Part shown: piece after piece, positions 17,929 to 26,689 of the stretch
How positions within the stretch are numbered: position 1 is the stretch's first letter
Layout: every line of letters begins with the position of its first letter
Assembly: GCF_016405905.1 (NCBI RefSeq)
Contig: NZ_JAEFCB010000019.1
Location: 1-64,000, forward strand
Length of the DNA stretch: 64,000 nucleotides
Direction of reading: 5' to 3'
From: Variovorax sp. IB41
GTDB lineage: Bacteria > Pseudomonadota > Gammaproteobacteria > Burkholderiales > Burkholderiaceae_C
Translations under genes and position numbers: made by a program
Notes under the pieces: model-generated
The model's database searches: none
Told to the model about the DNA's origin: nothing
The model's input: the letters and a program-made list of their open reading frames with translations, nothing else

Positions 17929-18174
17929 ATGAACATGCGCCGCGCAAACCCTGCGTTCGCACACCCACCGTTGGACTCCAATCTCCACTCCCTTTCCCGC
18001 CAGCTGATCGAACTGCGCATCGAGCACGCCGATCTGGACGCCACCATCGACCGCCTCGCCGAAGCCTCGCCGCAAGACGAGCTCCTGCTGCGGCGCCTGA
18101 AGAAGCGCCGTCTCGCGCTGCGCGACCAGATCACGCGCGTGGAGAACATGCTCGACCCGAGAGAGCCCGCGTGA
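17929..18174 (+). CDS. small DUF465 (YdcH-like) helical protein
   Basis: 81 residues, mostly two helices: SNLHSLSRQLIELRIEHADLD and the charged LLLRRLKKRRLALRDQITRVE. This is the DUF465/YdcH pattern, small cytoplasmic proteins of unknown role. The start may be the first ATG or the one two codons later; the conserved part begins near residue 15. Its stop overlaps the GTG of the helicase gene by 4 bp, so the two are translationally coupled, which is the only functional hint. Confidence 0.8.
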   Translation: MNMRRANPAFAHPPLDSNLHSLSRQLIELRIEHADLDATIDRLAEASPQDELLLRRLKKRRLALRDQITRVENMLDPREPA

Positions 18175-20237
18175 CCGATACGCTCGAGGACAAGGTGCGC
18201 GATGCGTTCGCGCAGGGCGGGGTGCTTTCGCACGCGGCCGAACAATTCCGCGAACGCTCGGGCCAGACCGACATGGCGATGGCGGTGGCCCGCACCATCG
18301 ACCAGGGCGGCGTGCTGGTGGTCGAGGCCGGCACCGGTGTCGGCAAGACTTTTTCGTACCTCGTGCCGGCCCTGCTGAGCGGCGAGCGCGTGCTGCTGTC
18401 GACCGCCACCAAGACGCTCCAGGATCAATTGTTTGGCCGCGATCTGCCGCGGCTGGTCGAAGCCTTCGGGCTGCCGGTGCGCACGGCCCTCTTGAAGGGG
18501 CGCGGCAGCTACCTGTGCCTGCACCGGCTCGACACGGCGCGCCACGACGCCTCGCTGCCCGAGCGCGGGAGCCTGCGCACGCTCGCCAAGATCGAGCAAT
18601 GGTCCAAGGCCACGCGCACCGGCGACCTGGCCGAGCTGCCGGGGCTGGACGAGCGCTCGCCGCTCATTCCGCTGATCACGTCCACGCGCGAGAACTGCCT
18701 GGGCGCGCAGTGCCCGCAGTTCAAGCCCTGCCACGTCAACCTGGCGCGGCGCGAGGCGCTGGCGGCCGACATCGTGGTCATCAACCATCACCTGTTCTTC
18801 GCCGATCTCGCGGTGCGCGAGACCGGCATGGCCGAACTGCTGCCGACCGTGAGCGTGGTGGTGTTCGACGAGGCACATCAACTCAACGAGACCGGCGTGC
18901 AGTTTCTCGGCGCGCAACTGGGCAGCGGCCAGGCGCTCGACTTCGCGCGCGACATGCTGGGCGCCGGCCTGCAGCATGCGCGCGGGCTGGTCGATTGGCA
19001 GCAGCTGGTGGCGGCGGTCGAACGTGCCGCGCGCGAACTTCGGCTCGTGGTCGGCAAGCAATGGCCCGGCGCCAAGCTGCGCTGGTTGGGGCAGTCGCCA
19101 GAGGGCGTCGATCCGGGTGCCTGGCAGGGGGCGCTCGAAGACCTGCAGCATTCGTTCGAGGCCGCCGCCGAGGGGCTCGATACCGTCAGCGAAATTTCTC
19201 CGGACTTCGTGCGCCTGAATGAGCGCGCGCAGCAGCTCGCCAAGCGCGCGGCACGCTTCGCGCTGCCATGCGCGGTCGATTCGGTGCGCTGGGTGGACGT
19301 GGGCTCGCAACTGCGGCTGATCGAATCGCCGCTCGACATCGCCGAGGCGATGCGCAAGCGCGTGCTCAAGATCAGCGAGCCGGGCGACGAAGACGACAGC
19401 GACACCGACGCCTACGGCGAGCGCCCCGCGGTGCAGGAGCGGGAGCCCGACCGCCGCGCTTGGGTCTTCACCTCCGCCACGCTGGGCGACGAGCCCACGT
19501 TGCGCTGGTTCACCGAGCCCTGCGGGCTGGGCGATGCCGAGGTGCTGCGCGTGCAGAGCCCGTTCGACTACGCATCGCAAGCGGCGCTCTACGTGCCGCG
19601 CGTTTTTCCGAAACCCAACGACGCTTCGCACAGCGCGAAGGTCGCGCAACTTGCTGCACGCGGCGCCGCCGAACTCGGCGGCCGCACGCTGGTGCTGACG
19701 ACCACGCTGCGCGCGTTGCGCACCATCGGCGACGCGATGAAGCAGCACTTCGAACTGCTCGATGCGGCGGTGCGGCCCGAGGTGCTGGTGCAAGGCGAAC
19801 TGCCCAAGCGCGTGCTGATGGAGCGATTCCGCGAAGGCGCAAACGAGGGGCGTGCCGGCTGCGTGCTGGTGGCGTCGGCGTCGTTCTGGGAAGGCTTCGA
19901 TGCGCCCGGCGATGCGCTGCAACTGGTGGTCATCGACAAGCTGCCGTTCCCGCCGCCCAACGATCCCCTGGTCGAAGCACGCTCGCAGCGCCTGGAAGCG
20001 CAAGGGCGCAGCTCGTTCAGCGACTATTCGTTGCCAGAGGCGGCCGTGGCGCTCAAGCAGGGGGCGGGGCGTTTGATTCGCCGCGAGACCGACAGCGGCG
20101 TGCTCGCGATCTGCGACACGCGGCTGGTGGCGATGGGCTATGGCCGCCGCCTGCTGGCGGCGCTGCCGCCGATGCGGCGGCTGGAAACCGAAGCGGATTT
20201 CGAGAGCGCCATCGGCGCCCTCAAGAATCCTTACTAG
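18171..20237 (+). CDS. dinG: DinG/YoaA-type ATP-dependent DNA helicase (Fe-S, XPD-like)
   Basis: 688 residues of the XPD-like superfamily 2 helicases. Walker A is EAGTGVGKT (52-60), with motif Ia LLSTATKTLQDQL. The four iron-sulfur cysteines are at 116, 176, 181 and 187, the DEAH box is at 233-236 (VVFDEAHQ), and late motifs include SASFWEGFDAPGD and QGAGRLIRRETD. Such helicases unwind 5'-3' and resolve R-loops, D-loops or blocked replication forks. GTG at 18171 is preferred because it overlaps the DUF465 stop as GTGA; an upstream extension in the same frame has no family similarity. YoaA rather than DinG orthology is possible. Confidence 0.9.
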   Translation: MTDTLEDKVRDAFAQGGVLSHAAEQFRERSGQTDMAMAVARTIDQGGVLVVEAGTGVGKTFSYLVPALLSGERVLLSTATKTLQDQLFGRDLPRLVEAFGLPVRTALLKGRGSYLCLHRLDTARHDASLPERGSLRTLAKIEQWSKATRTGDLAELPGLDERSPLIPLITSTRENCLGAQCPQFKPCHVNLARREALAADIVVINHHLFFADLAVRETGMAELLPTVSVVVFDEAHQLNETGVQFLGAQLGSGQALDFARDMLGAGLQHARGLVDWQQLVAAVERAARELRLVVGKQWPGAKLRWLGQSPEGVDPGAWQGALEDLQHSFEAAAEGLDTVSEISPDFVRLNERAQQLAKRAARFALPCAVDSVRWVDVGSQLRLIESPLDIAEAMRKRVLKISEPGDEDDSDTDAYGERPAVQEREPDRRAWVFTSATLGDEPTLRWFTEPCGLGDAEVLRVQSPFDYASQAALYVPRVFPKPNDASHSAKVAQLAARGAAELGGRTLVLTTTLRALRTIGDAMKQHFELLDAAVRPEVLVQGELPKRVLMERFREGANEGRAGCVLVASASFWEGFDAPGDALQLVVIDKLPFPPPNDPLVEARSQRLEAQGRSSFSDYSLPEAAVALKQGAGRLIRRETDSGVLAICDTRLVAMGYGRRLLAALPPMRRLETEADFESAIGALKNPY

Positions 20238-20252
20238 GCGTTAGAAGCGCCT
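20236..20252. terminator. short hairpin spanning two convergent stop codons
   Basis: AGGCGTT and AGCGCCT can pair (7 bp with one G-T) around an AGA loop, covering the 14-bp gap between dinG and bamD and touching both stops. There is no T-run. It could be a minimal bidirectional terminator, or chance. Confidence 0.3.
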
Positions 20253-21058
20253 TACCAGAGCTTCCACCAGGGGTCGTTGTTGCCCTTGAAGCCGTTGGCC
20301 AGGTAGGTGCTCTGCGGATAGTTGGTGGTCAGCACGCGCTGGGCGTCGTCGCGCAGGTCGTTCATGCCGAGGGCGTCGTACGACTTCACCATGATGTACA
20401 GGGCTTCTTCGAGCGCCGGCACTTCGCGGTAGTCGGACAGCGCGATTTGCGCCCGATTGATGGCCGCCAGGTAGGCGCCACGCGAGTAGTAGTAGCGCGC
20501 CACGTGAACTTCGTACTGCGCGAGCGAGTTCACGATGTAGTTCATGCGCTGGCGCGCGTCGGGCGCGTAGCGCGAATCGGGAAAGCGCGTGACGAGGTCA
20601 CGGAACGATTCGAACGATTCCTTGGCGGCCTTCTGGTCGCGCTCGGACAGGTCCTGGCGCGTGAGGAACGCGAACATGCCCAGGTCGTCGTTGAAGTTGA
20701 TCACGCCCTTCAGGTACAGCGCGTAATCGAGAGCCGGGCTGGCCGGATGCAGCTTCATGAAGCGGTCGATGGTGGCGATGGCATTGGCCTTTTCGCCGCC
20801 CTTGTACTGGGCGTAGGCCTTTTCCAGCTGGGCCTGCTGCGCGAGCGGGGTGCCGGCGGCGCGGCCTTCGAGCTTCTCGTACAGGGGCACGGCCTTGTCG
20901 TAGGCGCCCGAGCTGGATTCTTCCTTGGCTTCCGAGTAAATGCGGTTGGGGCTCCAGCCGGCGGTCTTGTCTTCCTTGGTGGAAGAGCAGCCGGTAGCGA
21001 GCAGAGCCGCCGCGCTGAGCGCGATCCAAGCGGGGACCGATAATTTGGCGCGAAACAT
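20252..21058 (-). CDS. bamD: outer-membrane assembly lipoprotein BamD
   Basis: 268 residues with a lipobox LLATGC (lipidated Cys24) and five TPR-like repeats typical of BamD/ComL, including LEKAYAQYKGGEKANAIATI, FVTRFPDSRYAPDARQRM-like (here LVTRFPDSRYAPDARQRM) and HVARYYYSRGAYLAAINRA. BamD is the essential lipoprotein that binds BamA and helps fold beta-barrel proteins. The start at 21058 fits the signal peptide; the frame stays open 11 codons upstream without adding a better one. Divergent from rluD, as in many betaproteobacteria. BamB is encoded at 31843. Confidence 0.95.
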   Translation of the reverse strand: MFRAKLSVPAWIALSAAALLATGCSSTKEDKTAGWSPNRIYSEAKEESSSGAYDKAVPLYEKLEGRAAGTPLAQQAQLEKAYAQYKGGEKANAIATIDRFMKLHPASPALDYALYLKGVINFNDDLGMFAFLTRQDLSERDQKAAKESFESFRDLVTRFPDSRYAPDARQRMNYIVNSLAQYEVHVARYYYSRGAYLAAINRAQIALSDYREVPALEEALYIMVKSYDALGMNDLRDDAQRVLTTNYPQSTYLANGFKGNNDPWWKLW

Positions 21059-21090
21059 CACATACGGCTTTCGTGAAACAGTTGCCTTCA

Positions 21091-21097
21091 ATTATAT
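21091..21097. promoter_or_regulatory. shared AT-rich -10 region of bamD and rluD
   Basis: ATTATA on the plus strand reads as a consensus TATAAT on the minus strand, 33 bp before the bamD ATG. The overlapping TTATAT could serve rluD on the plus strand. It is the only AT-rich stretch in the 71-bp divergent gap. Confidence 0.55.
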
Positions 21098-21129
21098 CGA
21101 CCGACCCTTCAGCCGATCCCCCGGAAACC

Positions 21130-22098
21130 ATGGAGCTCGAAGAGGGCGCCGATCCGGTCGAGCCGAGCGAACTGCGCCCCTTTGCCATCAGCCAAGCGCA
21201 GCATGGCCAGCGGCTCGACCGGGCGCTGGCCGTCCTGGTGCCCGAATTTTCCAGGAGTTACCTGCAGCAATTGATCGAAGCCGGCGCGGTCGAGCTTCAG
21301 GGCCGCGCGCTCACCAAGGCCTCGGCCACCGTGCGCGCGGGACAGGCGGGCCACATCGAACTGCGGCCCACGCCCCAGAGCCAGGCCTTCCGGCCCGAGC
21401 CGATGGACCTCGTCACCGTATTCGAGGACGAGCACCTGCGCATCGTCGACAAGCCGGCCGGGCTGGTCGTGCATCCGGCCCCGGGCCATTGGAGCGGCAC
21501 GCTCCTGAACGGGCTGCTGGCGCTGGATGCGAAGGCCGTGCTGCTGCCGCGCGCGGGCATCGTGCACCGGCTCGACCGCGATACCAGCGGGCTGATGGTG
21601 GTCGCGCGCACCCGCGCCGCGATGGACGCGATGGTGGCGCTGATCGCCGCGCGCGAGGTCAAGCGGCAGTACCTGGCGATCGGGCACAAGCCGTGGGCCG
21701 GCGCCGCCGCGCGCCAGGTCGATGCCCCGATCGGGCGCGATCCGCGCAACCGGCTGCGGATGGCAGTGGTCGACCTGGAGCGCCAGTCGGGCAAGACGGC
21801 CCGCACGCTGATCGAGCGGCTCGACAGCCATTCGGAAGGCTGCGTGGTGCGCTGCACGCTCGAGACCGGCCGTACCCACCAGATTCGCGTGCACATGGCG
21901 TCGATCGGCCATCCGCTGGTGGGCGACGCGCTGTACGGCGGCGCCCCGGCCGTCGGCCTGGCGCGTCAGGGGCTTCATGCGTTCCGGCTCGCGTTCGTGC
22001 ATCCCGTCACGCAAGCGGCGCTGGAGTTCCGCTCGCCGCCGCCGCCGGACCTCGTTCAGGCTTTGCAGTCCTGGGGGCTGGACTACAATCGCGCCTGA
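21130..22098 (+). CDS. rluD: 23S rRNA pseudouridine synthase RluD
   Basis: 322 residues from ATG 21130 (GGAA element upstream); a GTG at 21073 would add 19 residues but lies before the likely -10 region. There is an N-terminal S4 RNA-binding domain (about 18-75, GQRLDRALAVLVPEFSRSYL) and a RluA-family catalytic domain with the active-site Asp149 in HRLDRDTSGLMVVA, then GRTHQIRVHMASIGHPLVGD. RluD makes the three pseudouridines of 23S helix 69 (1911, 1915, 1917 in E. coli). It is divergent from bamD. Confidence 0.92.
   Translation: MELEEGADPVEPSELRPFAISQAQHGQRLDRALAVLVPEFSRSYLQQLIEAGAVELQGRALTKASATVRAGQAGHIELRPTPQSQAFRPEPMDLVTVFEDEHLRIVDKPAGLVVHPAPGHWSGTLLNGLLALDAKAVLLPRAGIVHRLDRDTSGLMVVARTRAAMDAMVALIAAREVKRQYLAIGHKPWAGAAARQVDAPIGRDPRNRLRMAVVDLERQSGKTARTLIERLDSHSEGCVVRCTLETGRTHQIRVHMASIGHPLVGDALYGGAPAVGLARQGLHAFRLAFVHPVTQAALEFRSPPPPDLVQALQSWGLDYNRA
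22084..22089 (+). promoter_or_regulatory. -10 element within the rluD 3' end
   Basis: TACAAT sits 15 bp before the rluD stop. It would start a transcript near 22096 running into a 130-nt leader ahead of scpB. The leader holds a GC hairpin (CGGCCC/GGGCCG, 22099-22112) and a terminator-like hairpin at 22191. Confidence 0.4.
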
Positions 22099-22190
22099 CG
22101 GCCCGAGGGCCGCGCCGGCCCCCCGATGCCGGCCCTGCGTTGCACTCGCCGCGTGCCGGCAACGCCTCCTTCTTTCATCCTTCTGAACAA

Positions 22191-22210
22191 GCGCCCCCGA
22201 GGCGCCTTTT
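22191..22210 (+). terminator. terminator-like hairpin in the scpB leader
   Basis: GCGCC, a 5-nt loop, GGCGC and then CTTTT: a short stem followed by a T-run, 17 bp before the scpB ATG. It could end a transcript of about 115 nt started at the TACAAT box, or act as an attenuator for scpB-rluB. The stem is only 5 bp, so it is weak. Confidence 0.4.
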
Positions 22211-22227
22211 CCCGGATAACGCGAACC

Positions 22228-23136
22228 ATGAATACGGCGGATGCCAAGCGCATTCTCGAAACCGCCTTGATCTGTTCGAGCCAGCCGTTGCCGGTGCGCG
22301 ATCTGCGCGTGCTGTTCGACGACGAACTGGGTGTGGACACCATCAAGGTGCTGTTGCTTGAACTGCAGGAAGACTGGGCGCAACGCGGCCTGGAGCTGGT
22401 GAGCGTCGGCAGCGGCTGGCGCTTCCAGAGCCGGCCCGAAATGCGCGACCACCTCGATCGCCTGCACCCCGAGAAGCCGCCGCGCTACACGCGCGCCGCC
22501 CTCGAAACGCTGGCCATCATTGCCTACCGCCAGCCGGCCACGCGCGGCGACATGGAAGACATCCGCGGCGTCACGATCAACTCGCTGATCTTGAAGCAGC
22601 TCGAGGACCGCGGCTGGGTCGAGGTGATCGGCCACCGCGAAACCGTCGGCCGGCCCGCGTTGTACGCGACCACGCGCCAGTTCCTCGACGACCTCGGTCT
22701 CGCCTCGCTCGACCAACTCCCGCTGATCGAAACCCCCGCGCAGCAGGCCGCGCTGGTCGACGCGCTCGAGCAGGCCTCCGGCAACCAGCCGGGCCTGCCG
22801 ATGGACGCCGTGGCCGAGTCCGATGCCGACGCGTCCGGCGATGGCGACGCGGACGTGACGCCGGGCGAAGCGACGCAAGAAGCTCCCTCGACAGCCGACG
22901 GCACGATCGAAGCCGCCCCCGAAGTGGTGGAAGCTGCAGCAGCGCAGGTGGCCGAAGACGCCGCAGCGGCCGACGTGGCCGAAGCAAATGAAGCCCCGCT
23001 TCCCGCAGCCGACGAAGCTGGGTCTCCCGCCGAAGCCGAGCCCACCCCCGTCACCGATTCCGACCCCGATGCCGCGTCCCAGGACGAGGCCGACCCCCAC
23101 GCAGTTCCTCCGGAAAAACCCCATGAGCCCATCTGA
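22228..23136 (+). CDS. scpB: segregation and condensation protein B
   Basis: 302 residues. The first 175 are Scp[21 protein letters not shown], then the winged-helix pair with [30 protein letters not shown] and [18 protein letters not shown]. ScpB binds ScpA and the Smc head to build condensin for chromosome segregation. The remaining about 120 residues form a low-complexity acidic Ala/Glu/Asp tail, longer than usual. No scpA gene is next to it. Its 3' end overlaps the rluB start by 14 bp. Confidence 0.92.
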   Translation: MNTADAKRILETALICSSQPLPVRDLRVLFDDELGVDTIKVLLLELQEDWAQRGLELVSVGSGWRFQSRPEMRDHLDRLHPEKPPRYTRAALETLAIIAYRQPATRGDMEDIRGVTINSLILKQLEDRGWVEVIGHRETVGRPALYATTRQFLDDLGLASLDQLPLIETPAQQAALVDALEQASGNQPGLPMDAVAESDADASGDGDADVTPGEATQEAPSTADGTIEAAPEVVEAAAAQVAEDAAAADVAEANEAPLPAADEAGSPAEAEPTPVTDSDPDAASQDEADPHAVPPEKPHEPI

Positions 23137-24931
23137 CACCGACGACGCGGGAATTCCGCCGGTCGCGCCTGAATCCGAGAAAAAGGAGGCGCCAGCGACC
23201 GAGCAGGCTGCGGATGCGGGCATCGATTCCGCAGCGCCTGCCGATGGCGAGGCTCCCAAGAAGCGGCGCCCGCGCAAGAAGAAGGTGATCGAGGTGGCTG
23301 CCGATGAGGCCGAGGCATCGCCCGTGGCCGAGCAGGCCGAGCCCGTAGAGCCCGTGCTCCAGGCGCCGGTTGTCGCAAGTGCATCCGAAGAAGTCCAACC
23401 GGTCGAAGCCGCTCGCCAGGAGCGCCCCGCAGAGGAAGCTCCCCGCGGTGACCAGAACGATCAGGGTGACGACGAGGACGAAGACGAAGAGCCCGACGAG
23501 GAAGAAGACGACCTCGACCGCGCCCGCCGTGCCGCCGAGCGCGAGCAGCGCAATGCACCGCCGCCAGAGCCGATCCGCTTCGCGGACGTCATCTCGGGCC
23601 AGTTCGACGCTGACGAGGAAAGCCCCGAGGTGCCGCCGCTCAAGCGCGTGCTGCTGCCCGAAGCCGATTCGCCCAAGCTGCACAAGGTGCTGGCGCAAGC
23701 GGGCCTGGGTTCGCGGCTCGAGATGGAGTCGCTGATCCTGCAGGGCCGCATTTCCGTCAACAACGAGCCCGCGCACATCGGCCAGCGCATCCAGTACGGC
23801 GACCAGGTCAAGATCAACGGCAAGCCGATCCGCTACCGCATCGCACCGCCGCCGCCGCGCGTGATCGCGTACCACAAGCCCGTGGGCGAAGTGGTCACGC
23901 ATGACGATCCGCAGAACCGGCCCACGGTGTTTCGCAAGCTCCCGCGCCTGCAGCAGGGCAAGTGGCAATCGGTCGGCCGCCTCGATCTGAACACCGAAGG
24001 CCTGTTGCTGTTCAGCAGCTCCGGCGACCTGGCCAATCAACTGATGCACCCGCGCTTCGGCCTGGAGCGCGAGTACGCGGTGCGCGTGCTGGGTGCGCTC
24101 AGCAGCGAAGAGAAGCAGAAGCTGCTCGACGGCGTGCGCCTGGAAGACGGCATGGCGCAGTTCGGCACCATCGAAGAGGGCGGCGGCGAGGGCTCCAATT
24201 GCTGGTACCGCGTGACCATTTCCGAAGGCCGCAACCGCGAAGTGCGCCGGCTGTTCGAGTCGGTGGGCCATGCGGTCAGCCGGCTGATCCGCATCCGCTA
24301 CGGCGCGATGGTGCTGCCGCGCGGCCTGAAGCGCGGTGCCTGGATGGAGCTGGACGAGCGCGACATCCGCGCGCTGTTCCAGGCCTCCGGCGGTGCGGCT
24401 GTGCGCCCCGCGGCGCCCCAGCAACGTGGCCCCGGCGGCCCCGAGGGCGGTGGCCGCAACGGGCGCAACAAGAAGCGCCGCGGCAACCGCAACGGCGGTG
24501 GCCAGGGTCAGGGGCAAGGACAGCAGCCGCGCGAAATGCGCGATGACGGGCGCGAGGCGCCCATTCCGAATCCGTTGGGTGACGGCCGTGCGCCGCGCGG
24601 CGATCGCGGTGGCCGTGCCAATCGCGGCGGCGGTGGTGGTGGTGGTGGCGGCAACGGCGGCCCGCCGCAGCAGCGCCGCGGCAATGCCGGCGGCAACAAC
24701 CGTAAGGGGCAGGGCGGCGGCAATCGCCAGCAGGGCGACGATCGTCAGCCGAGCGGTGCCAACCAACCCGACCCGATGAAGACCTCGCTGGGCTACATCG
24801 GCGCCGACAGCTTCTCGCGCCAGCGCAAGGAGCAGCGCGGAGGGCCGGGGGGGCGCCGCAGCGGCGGCGGTGGCGCTCCGGGCGGCGGCGGTTACGGCGG
24901 CCCGGCCGGCTCGCGCCGCCGCGGACGCTGA
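23123..24931 (+). CDS. rluB: RluB-type 23S rRNA pseudouridine synthase with long acidic and Gly-rich tails
   Basis: 602 residues, about twice the normal RluB length. Residues 1-175 are low-complexity: Ala/Glu-rich, a KKRRPRKKK patch, then an acidic run around 115-130. The S4 domain lies near 184-235 ([20 protein letters not shown]), and the RsuA-type catalytic domain near 245-420 has the nucleophile Asp288 in GRLDLNTEG and [21 protein letters not shown]. From about 425 to the end the chain is disordered and rich in Gly, Arg, Asn and Gln with RGG-like repeats. RluB makes pseudouridine 2605 (E. coli). The tails are probably RNA-binding; long tails on this enzyme are common in betaproteobacteria as far as I know. 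Confidence 0.9.
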   Translation: MSPSDTDDAGIPPVAPESEKKEAPATEQAADAGIDSAAPADGEAPKKRRPRKKKVIEVAADEAEASPVAEQAEPVEPVLQAPVVASASEEVQPVEAARQERPAEEAPRGDQNDQGDDEDEDEEPDEEEDDLDRARRAAEREQRNAPPPEPIRFADVISGQFDADEESPEVPPLKRVLLPEADSPKLHKVLAQAGLGSRLEMESLILQGRISVNNEPAHIGQRIQYGDQVKINGKPIRYRIAPPPPRVIAYHKPVGEVVTHDDPQNRPTVFRKLPRLQQGKWQSVGRLDLNTEGLLLFSSSGDLANQLMHPRFGLEREYAVRVLGALSSEEKQKLLDGVRLEDGMAQFGTIEEGGGEGSNCWYRVTISEGRNREVRRLFESVGHAVSRLIRIRYGAMVLPRGLKRGAWMELDERDIRALFQASGGAAVRPAAPQQRGPGGPEGGGRNGRNKKRRGNRNGGGQGQGQGQQPREMRDDGREAPIPNPLGDGRAPRGDRGGRANRGGGGGGGGGNGGPPQQRRGNAGGNNRKGQGGGNRQQGDDRQPSGANQPDPMKTSLGYIGADSFSRQRKEQRGGPGGRRSGGGGAPGGGGYGGPAGSRRRGR

Positions 24932-24944
24932 AAGCCAGCCGTCA

Positions 24945-24990
24945 CGGCGCGGCTTTCGCGGGGTTTTCACCAACCCCGGGGGCCGCGCCG
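24945..24990 (+). terminator. nested inverted repeat between rluB and ndk
   Basis: An outer 9-bp pair CGGCGCGGC/GCCGCGCCG encloses an inner 6-bp pair GGGGTT/AACCCC. The structure ends 2 bp before the TTAAAAT element upstream of ndk. There is no T-run, so it may insulate ndk through Rho-dependent termination. Confidence 0.45.
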
Positions 24991-24992
24991 GT

Positions 24993-25062
24993 TAAAATCA
25001 GAGGCTTTGTCGACTGGTGGCGAAACAAATTCGTTGCAGTTGTGACAAAACACTTCAAAATC
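24993..25062 (+). promoter_or_regulatory. ndk promoter region
   Basis: Two -10 candidates are seen: TAAAAT at 24993-24998, and AAAATC at 25057-25062, which is preceded with 17-bp spacing by TTGCAG at 25034-25039. The AT content here is well above that of the flanking genes. The RBS AGGAAG stands 8 bp before the ndk ATG. Confidence 0.5.
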
Positions 25063-25083
25063 AAAGCTGCAGGAAGCATTTCA

Positions 25084-25509
25084 ATGGCTATCGAACGTAC
25101 TCTCTCCATCATCAAGCCCGACGCCGTTGCCAAGAACGTCATCGGCAAGATCGTCTCCCGCTTCGAAGCTGCCGGCCTCAAGATCGTCGCTGCCAAGCTG
25201 GTGCATCTGTCGCGCAACGAAGCCGAACAGTTCTACTCGGTCCACAAGGAGCGTCCCTTCTTCAAGGACCTGGTCGAATTCATGATCTCGGGCCCCGTGT
25301 TCGTGCAAGTGCTCGAAGGCGAAAACGCCATCGCCAAGAACCGTGACCTGATGGGCGCCACCGACCCCAAGAAGGCAGCCGCCGGCACCATCCGCGCCGA
25401 CTTCGCCGACAGCATCGACGCCAACGCCGTGCACGGTTCGGACGCTCCTGAAACCGCAGCGAACGAAGTCTCGTTCTTCTTCGCCGGCCTCAACGTCTAC
25501 GCACGCTGA
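25084..25509 (+). CDS. ndk: nucleoside diphosphate kinase
   Basis: 141 residues, the standard length. It opens [15 protein letters not shown], carries the phosphohistidine His117 in NAVHGSD, and has the Kpn-like loop [13 protein letters not shown]. It balances NTP pools by moving the gamma-phosphate between nucleotides. The ATG at 25084 is chosen over an in-frame ATG at 25042 because the conserved N-terminus begins here and AGGAAG precedes it. It heads the run ndk-rlmN-pilW-rodZ-ispG-hisS, a conserved order in betaproteobacteria. Confidence 0.96.
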   Translation: MAIERTLSIIKPDAVAKNVIGKIVSRFEAAGLKIVAAKLVHLSRNEAEQFYSVHKERPFFKDLVEFMISGPVFVQVLEGENAIAKNRDLMGATDPKKAAAGTIRADFADSIDANAVHGSDAPETAANEVSFFFAGLNVYAR

Positions 25510-25530
25510 AGCTGTCTGCCGACTGATTCC

Positions 25531-26685
25531 ATGACCACGGCCAACCTGCTCGACTTCGATCTCGAGGGTTTGGCTGCGTTCTGCGAAAAACTCGGCGAGA
25601 AGCGTTTCCGCGCCACGCAGCTGTTCCGCTGGATCCACCAGCGTGGCGCCAGCGACTTCACCCAGATGACCGATCTGGCCAAGTCGCTGCGCGAGAAACT
25701 CGCGACCACCGCGCGCGTGGAGGCCTTGCCGGTCCTCACGCAGCACGAATCCAAGGACGGCACGATCAAGTGGCTGTTCGACGTCGGCGACGGCAATGCC
25801 GTCGAAGCCGTATTCATTCCCGAGGACGACCGCGGCACGCTGTGCGTGTCGTCCCAGGCCGGCTGTGCGGTCGGTTGCCGCTTTTGCTCGACCGGGCATC
25901 AGGGCTTCAGCCGCAACCTGAGCACGGGCGAAATCGTCGCCCAGCTCTGGTTTGCCGAACACTTCCTGCGCAAGCACCTGAAGCGCGCCGAACGTGTCAT
26001 CTCCAACGTGGTGATGATGGGCATGGGCGAGCCGCTGCAGAACTACACCGCGCTGGTGCCCGCGCTGCGCACCATGCTCGACGACAACGCCTACGGGCTG
26101 TCGCGCCGCCGTGTCACCGTATCGACCTCCGGCGTCGTGCCGATGATCGACCGCCTGGGCTCCGACTGCGCCGTGGCCATGGCCGTTTCTCTGCACGCGC
26201 CCAACGATGCGCTGCGCGACGACCTCGTGCCGCTCAATCGCAAGTACCCGATCGCCGAACTGCTCGAGGCCTGCAAGCGCTACCTCGAACACGCGCCGCG
26301 TGACTTCATCACCTTCGAGTACTGCATGCTCGACGGCGTGAACGACCAGCCCGAGCACGCGCGCCAGCTGATCGAACTCGTGCGCAGGCACGACGTCTCG
26401 TGCAAGTTCAACCTGATTCCGTTCAACCCGTTTCCGGCCTCGGGCCTGCTGCGTTCGCCGCAGCCGCGCGTGCTGGCGTTCGCCCGGGCGCTGAGCGAGG
26501 CGGGCCTCGTGACCACTGTGCGCAAGACGCGCGGCGATGACATCGATGCCGCCTGCGGGCAGCTCGCCGGCGACGTCAAGGACCGCACCCGCGCCGCCGA
26601 ACGCATGGCCCAGCGCCGTGCAACCGAACGTCCCGTCGTCTTGCATCCGATGCGCAAGACCCCCACCGTCCCCCAGGAGCATTGA
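25531..26685 (+). CDS. rlmN: dual-specificity 23S rRNA/tRNA (adenine-C2) methyltransferase
   Basis: 384 residues of the radical-SAM RlmN family. The iron-sulfur cysteines 112, 116 and 119 are in [12 protein letters not shown], and the late methyl-carrying cysteine is Cys342 in [22 protein letters not shown] and [18 protein letters not shown] are characteristic. It methylates A2503 of 23S rRNA and A37 of some tRNAs. It follows ndk by 21 bp; pilW begins 4 bp after its stop and its RBS AGGAG lies inside the rlmN 3' end. Confidence 0.95.
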   Translation: MTTANLLDFDLEGLAAFCEKLGEKRFRATQLFRWIHQRGASDFTQMTDLAKSLREKLATTARVEALPVLTQHESKDGTIKWLFDVGDGNAVEAVFIPEDDRGTLCVSSQAGCAVGCRFCSTGHQGFSRNLSTGEIVAQLWFAEHFLRKHLKRAERVISNVVMMGMGEPLQNYTALVPALRTMLDDNAYGLSRRRVTVSTSGVVPMIDRLGSDCAVAMAVSLHAPNDALRDDLVPLNRKYPIAELLEACKRYLEHAPRDFITFEYCMLDGVNDQPEHARQLIELVRRHDVSCKFNLIPFNPFPASGLLRSPQPRVLAFARALSEAGLVTTVRKTRGDDIDAACGQLAGDVKDRTRAAERMAQRRATERPVVLHPMRKTPTVPQEH

Positions 26686-26689
26686 AGCG

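Noticed and set aside
17863-18075. N-terminal extension of the PP2C phosphatase
   Set aside because: The extension is antisense to the DUF465 gene, and PP2C similarity begins at MTQGFRLAAATG.
17871-18170. N-terminal extension of the DinG-type helicase
   Set aside because: The frame is open, but it runs over the DUF465 gene; helicase similarity starts at the GTG that overlaps the DUF465 stop.
24400-24930. A repeat array or CRISPR in the rluB 3' end
   Set aside because: The repeated GGTGGT/GGCGGC triplets encode the Gly/Arg-rich tail in frame; there are no unique spacers of constant length.
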